DNA from: Planctomycetota bacterium
GTDB lineage: Bacteria > Planctomycetota > Phycisphaerae > Sedimentisphaerales > Anaerohalosphaeraceae
Direction of reading: 5' to 3'
NCBI GenBank assembly: GCA_019456245.1
Contig: VRUF01000029.1
Coordinates: 1 to 17,749 of the forward strand
Length of the DNA stretch: 17,749 nt
Shown: piece by piece, positions 14,648-17,749 of the stretch
Layout of the letters: every line of letters begins with the position of its first letter
Numbering within the stretch: position 1 is the stretch's first letter
Translations under genes and position numbers: made by a program
Notes under the pieces: model-generated
Databases searched by the model: none
What the model was told of the DNA's origin: nothing
What the model saw: the letters and a program-made list of their open reading frames with translations, nothing else

Positions 14648-16117
14648 ATGATCGACATTCAATCGGCAGTCATTAGAATCCTCTACGGCGCGCAATTGGA
14701 AGCCGTGGCTCGCGATAGCGGCTTATCGCGAAAGATCCTAGCAGCAGGGTACTCCAGATTCATGGCGGCAGCAAAGCGCACAATCAAGTCTGAGAAACAG
14801 GAAAAGGCTATAACCTGTGTCCGTGCTGGCCGGGAGTTTGGACATGTTGGGAAGACTCTGAGTATCAGAAAATCAACTGTGGCCGCTTGGTGGGACGATT
14901 TCCTAAATGCTGGGCGTGACGGATTATTCTCAGCCACTGGTCGTCTCATCGTCATAGGAGGCGGGAGTGCAACAGGGAAGACGACACTACTCAACCTCAT
15001 GCGGAAGAGCCGTGACGTGAATGTTCGCAGAGTACGGAAATATACAACCCGAGCAGCGCGATCCGATGAAGATGACATCGTGTCCATGGAAGAAGCAACT
15101 GATGCTGATCATGATTATGTCTATGCCTGGAACAATAACCGGTACGGCATCAAAGCCAGGGATATTCGAGACATTATCAGCAGCGGAGAAACAGGAGCTG
15201 TCATCATTACACCAATAGCCACTGTGCGCGAAATCAAGCGTCATTTTGGAGGCCTATGCTTGTATTTCTATATGTTTCGCGGCGAGGGTTTCGCTCGGGA
15301 GCAGCAAATGCGGATAAGGCAACTTGTGGAAGGGGCGGATAGGGATAAGTTATTAGAGCTTCTTCAAGAACTTGACACGAGAGCAGGAGATCTACGCTCA
15401 ATATGGCGGAACTATATTGAGAATATTGCGTTCATAGATCATGTGATCCTGAACATCACCTCTGAGAAGGATGCCCTGACTCAAGTTAGAAATATTATGC
15501 GCGCCCACAAAGGTATGGGCCCCAGATGCAGGAAGTGTCATGTGGGCAAAAGCACCTTCGGTCGAAGGGCGACAGTTTTCCTTGTTGCTGGAGGGCCAGG
15601 ATCTGGAAAACACACGCTCGTTGAGGCTGTGAAAACTCTCGGGAGAAGAAGAATAGCGGTTGTGGAAAAGAAGACGGAAAGAGAGAAGCAGGCCGATGAT
15701 GGCGATGAGATAAAGTGTATTGAGAGGATTGATGAGGAAGAATGCAGCGTAACTTATCGCTATAATAATAGGCGTTATGGTGTGAATACTCAAGAGATGT
15801 GGACCACCGTCGAGGCAGGAAAAGCCCAGCTACTGATAACAAACATGAATGTAATGCCCTTCTTTATCCGAATGTTTGGGCCCCTGGCGGTTTGCCTATA
15901 TCTTTTCCGAACAAGGAACCCACAGGACATATACGAGAACGCCATGACTAAGGGGATGACGGATAGCGCTGCTAAGTATCGAGCGAAGCGCGCAAGTGAT
16001 GTGCATCAAGAATATATACGTAATGTAGCGTTGATAGAGCACGTACTGCTCAATACTGGAAATCGAGACGACCTTGCGTCGCAGATGCTCAATCTCGTAG
16101 ATCACTACGATTCGTAG
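14648..16117 (+). CDS. HTH plus two tandem guanylate-kinase-like domains
   Basis: The 489-residue protein has three parts. Residues ~1-97 contain a transposase-style helix-turn-helix (LSIRKSTVAAWWDDFLNAGR followed by DGLF). Residues ~99-285 are a guanylate-kinase-like domain with Walker A GGSATGKT (105-112), KYTTRAARSDE (131-141) and YAWNNNRYGI (159-168). Residues ~308-485 are a second such domain with GGPGSGKH (315-322), where His replaces the Ser/Thr, a degraded nucleotide segment (EKKTEREK), and YRYNNRRYGV (370-379) closely parallel to the first. A short Cys-x-x-Cys linker (residues 294-297) lies between them. The second domain therefore looks like a sensor or pseudo-enzyme. AGGAA lies 7 bases before ATG 14648. 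It may bind DNA or a partner and respond to nucleotides (inference). It is the last gene of the cluster, 12 bp before the insertion sequence. Confidence 0.8.
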   Translation: MIDIQSAVIRILYGAQLEAVARDSGLSRKILAAGYSRFMAAAKRTIKSEKQEKAITCVRAGREFGHVGKTLSIRKSTVAAWWDDFLNAGRDGLFSATGRLIVIGGGSATGKTTLLNLMRKSRDVNVRRVRKYTTRAARSDEDDIVSMEEATDADHDYVYAWNNNRYGIKARDIRDIISSGETGAVIITPIATVREIKRHFGGLCLYFYMFRGEGFAREQQMRIRQLVEGADRDKLLELLQELDTRAGDLRSIWRNYIENIAFIDHVILNITSEKDALTQVRNIMRAHKGMGPRCRKCHVGKSTFGRRATVFLVAGGPGSGKHTLVEAVKTLGRRRIAVVEKKTEREKQADDGDEIKCIERIDEEECSVTYRYNNRRYGVNTQEMWTTVEAGKAQLLITNMNVMPFFIRMFGPLAVCLYLFRTRNPQDIYENAMTKGMTDSAAKYRAKRASDVHQEYIRNVALIEHVLLNTGNRDDLASQMLNLVDHYDS

Positions 16118-16128
16118 TCGTGGGGCGG

Positions 16129-16151
16129 TGTGATGGTCCAGCGACTTTCGG
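16129..16151 (+). repeat. Left terminal inverted repeat of the insertion sequence
   Basis: It shares TGTG, TGGTCCAG, GACTTTCGG with the right end, with one substituted base and one extra C. It begins 12 bases after the stop of the HTH/guanylate-kinase gene. Confidence 0.7.
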
Positions 16152-16243
16152 TGCCATTCTTTTGGACGGCTAACTCTCTGATTCAAGGCAACTGATGCTA
16201 TGCTTAGTCCATATCCTTCCCAAGAAGATTCGGAGAATACGCT

Positions 16244-17536
16244 ATGAGCAAAGTGGGTCCATTTCAAGGCATTCCTTTTCCCAAGGATTGGCCCCAGTAT
16301 GTCAAATTGGCGGCCATCCACAGCGTTGCTTTGGCCCATCGTGTAATCACCTACTCCAGGAGCTTCGCCATCAATAGTAGCATCGAAAGGATTCGTCTCG
16401 CTGGAGAACTCGACAGTGTCCAAAACGAAATCGCCTTGCTTCAGGAGGAACTCAGAATCAAAGATGCACGCATGGCCAAACTTCCCCCTAGAAAGCGTCC
16501 ACAATATGCTCCCCAAGAGAGAATGGCCATCCTGGAACTCAAGGCCGCCCGCGCGTGGAATCTGGCGGAAACAGCCAGAACCTTCATGGTCGATCCCGAA
16601 ACCATTGCCAGTTGGATGATGCGAGCGGCCGGTTGCCAAGATGGGCTCCTCCAACTTTCCCAACCGGTGAACAAGTACCCTGACTATGTCCGCTATATCA
16701 TCCAACGGCTCAAAATGCTTTGCCCAACCATGGGCAAGGTGAGAATCGCTCAAGTACTGGCCAGAGCGGGACTGCATCTCAGCGCTACCACTGTCGGTCG
16801 CATCGTAAAAGAAGAACCTTTCCCTGTCAAGCCCGATTCCGACATCATTGAATCTGAGACGAAGCAGCGAATCGTCACCGCAAGATGTTCTAATCACGTT
16901 TGGCATGTGGATATGACCACTGTCTCGACAACAGGATTCTGGGTTCCATGGATGCCATTCTGCTTGGTGCAGGTTTGGCCGTTCTGTTGGTGGGTCATTT
17001 TGGTGATTGACCATTTCTCCCGTGCGGTCATTGGCTTCGCCGTGCTTAAAAAACAACCTACTGCGGATGAAGTTATCGCGTTCATGGCCAACACCGTTTT
17101 TGCGGTGGGAAGGTCTCCCAGGCATCTCATTTCCGACCAAGGAAGTCAGTTTGTCTCGAAAGATTTCCGAGCGTGGTGCAGTGCAGAACCACGGAATATC
17201 AAACAACGTTTCGGTGCTATTGGCCAGTACGGAAGCATCGCCGTTATTGAAAGAATGATGCGGTCCATCAAAGACGAATGCACCAGACGCATTCTCGTTC
17301 CCTTGCGTGAGGATGCCATCCGAAGGGAGATTACGCTCTATACAGATTGGTACAACCAGAATCGTCCACATCAGTCCCTCGGTGGACGAATTCCAATGGA
17401 CGTTTATTTCGGAATCGAGGACGAAATCACCCGTATTGAAACGCGAGGCGAAGACGCAGTTCCTATCCAACTCATAGTCATGCGCATCAAGAAGCGAAGA
17501 CATCTTCCCATTGTAGAACTGAAACATGTTGCTTGA
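16244..17536 (+). CDS. HTH plus rve-core DDE transposase
   Basis: The 430-residue protein has a helix-turn-helix region at about 90-126 (ERMAILELKAARAWNLAETA then TFMVDPETIASWMM), a second helical segment (PTMGKVRIAQVLARAGLHLS), and an rve/integrase-core catalytic domain: Asp223 (WHVDMTT), Asp298 (LISDQGSQF) and Glu336 (VIERMMRSIKDE), about 38 residues after the second Asp. The C-terminal DWYNQNRPHQSLGGRIPMDV is the usual ending of IS3/IS481-type transposases. All three catalytic residues are present and the frame is intact, so it may be active. GGAG lies 9 bases before the ATG. A single frame suffices, without the two-frame arrangement of classical IS3 elements, so I place it near IS481-like elements but do not name a family member. 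Confidence 0.92.
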   Translation: MSKVGPFQGIPFPKDWPQYVKLAAIHSVALAHRVITYSRSFAINSSIERIRLAGELDSVQNEIALLQEELRIKDARMAKLPPRKRPQYAPQERMAILELKAARAWNLAETARTFMVDPETIASWMMRAAGCQDGLLQLSQPVNKYPDYVRYIIQRLKMLCPTMGKVRIAQVLARAGLHLSATTVGRIVKEEPFPVKPDSDIIESETKQRIVTARCSNHVWHVDMTTVSTTGFWVPWMPFCLVQVWPFCWWVILVIDHFSRAVIGFAVLKKQPTADEVIAFMANTVFAVGRSPRHLISDQGSQFVSKDFRAWCSAEPRNIKQRFGAIGQYGSIAVIERMMRSIKDECTRRILVPLREDAIRREITLYTDWYNQNRPHQSLGGRIPMDVYFGIEDEITRIETRGEDAVPIQLIVMRIKKRRHLPIVELKHVA

Positions 17537-17708
17537 TTCGCTCACGGTGTTGGCGGTGCATTCTTCCACGGACGGATCTGTCATGCGTTAGAATTCGAAT
17601 GATTTTGGGCATTCAAACGCATTGGGTTTGTTCCATCACCGTACTTTTGGTTAGCAGCCGCGCCATTAAGGCTGTCGCAACTTCACTTTTTCGCCCTTTC
17701 TTGGCGGA

Positions 17709-17731
17709 CCCGAAAGTCCTGGACCAGCACA
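17709..17731 (-). repeat. Right terminal inverted repeat of the insertion sequence
   Basis: It is the partner of the left end at 16129-16151, read on the opposite strand. The stretch between the transposase stop at 17536 and this repeat (about 170 bp) holds no further gene that I can recognise. Confidence 0.7.
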
Positions 17732-17749
17732 GTCGGGGGCAGTTGGACT

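Larger units (their letters stand above)
16129..17731 (+). mobile_element. Insertion sequence with imperfect terminal inverted repeats
   Basis: The left end at 16129-16151 (TGTGATGGTCCAGCGACTTT then CGG) and the right end read on the minus strand from 17731 to 17709 (TGTGCTGGTCCAGGACTTTC then GGG) match apart from one substitution and a one-base insertion near the middle. These flank a single transposase gene. The ends are chosen by where the match stops, so they could shift by a few bases. I find no clear target-site duplication, perhaps because an end is off by a few bases or because of later rearrangement. Confidence 0.75.

Noticed and set aside
15896..17584. A 562-codon open frame on the minus strand
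   Set aside because: It lies antisense to the well-supported transposase and to the end of the HTH/guanylate-kinase gene. Its product has no domain-like pattern and reads as a mirror of the coding strand.
16121..17740. Target-site duplication of the insertion sequence
   Set aside because: The bases just outside the two inverted repeats do not match convincingly.

Overview
The window looks like an accessory (genomic-island) stretch of a bacterial chromosome. Three things suggest a member of the Planctomycetota / Hydrogenedentota / Lentisphaerota-like lineages: a secreted-protein fragment with a long Gly-Glu linker, EF-hands and a C-terminal sorting-type tail; tyrosine-recombinase relics; and an HTH plus rve-core transposase of a type I associate with those groups. 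This placement is inference from protein style, not from a marker gene. Genes here end in TAA, TAG and TGA, so the standard code applies.

Region 1 (1-1542) is a scar. It holds the C-terminal part of a surface protein (minus strand) cut at about 1042, abutted by the 3' end of a tRNA (T arm, acceptor strand, CCA), then the last ~40 codons of a tyrosine recombinase. Region 2 (1543-10065) holds one unrecognised plus-strand gene (1609-2274) and a tight six-gene minus-strand operon running from a good sigma70-like promoter at 9898-9869 down to 2376: GNAT acetyltransferase, radical SAM enzyme, sodium:solute symporter, ParA/MinD-type ATPase with a long helical N-terminus, HD-type protein with a 37-residue tandem duplication, and a sirtuin that keeps its NAD and zinc motifs but has Asp where the catalytic His should be. 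Region 3 (10066-10819) is another scar with a second, diverged tyrosine-recombinase C-terminus, so relics of the same type bracket region 2.

Region 4 (10820-16117) is the most unusual part. Three proteins carry four guanylate-kinase-like P-loop domains in about 5.3 kb: a divergent lone domain (minus), a guanylate-kinase-like domain fused to a TIR-like/deoxyribosyltransferase-like domain, and an HTH plus two guanylate-kinase-like domains. A Nudix protein with a large N-terminal region of unknown fold sits between the last two, and a small gene interrupted by an in-frame TGA precedes them. The combination suggests a nucleotide-based signalling or conflict system (inference). Region 5 (16129-17731) is an insertion sequence with recognisable imperfect terminal inverted repeats, inserted 12 bp after the last gene of region 4.
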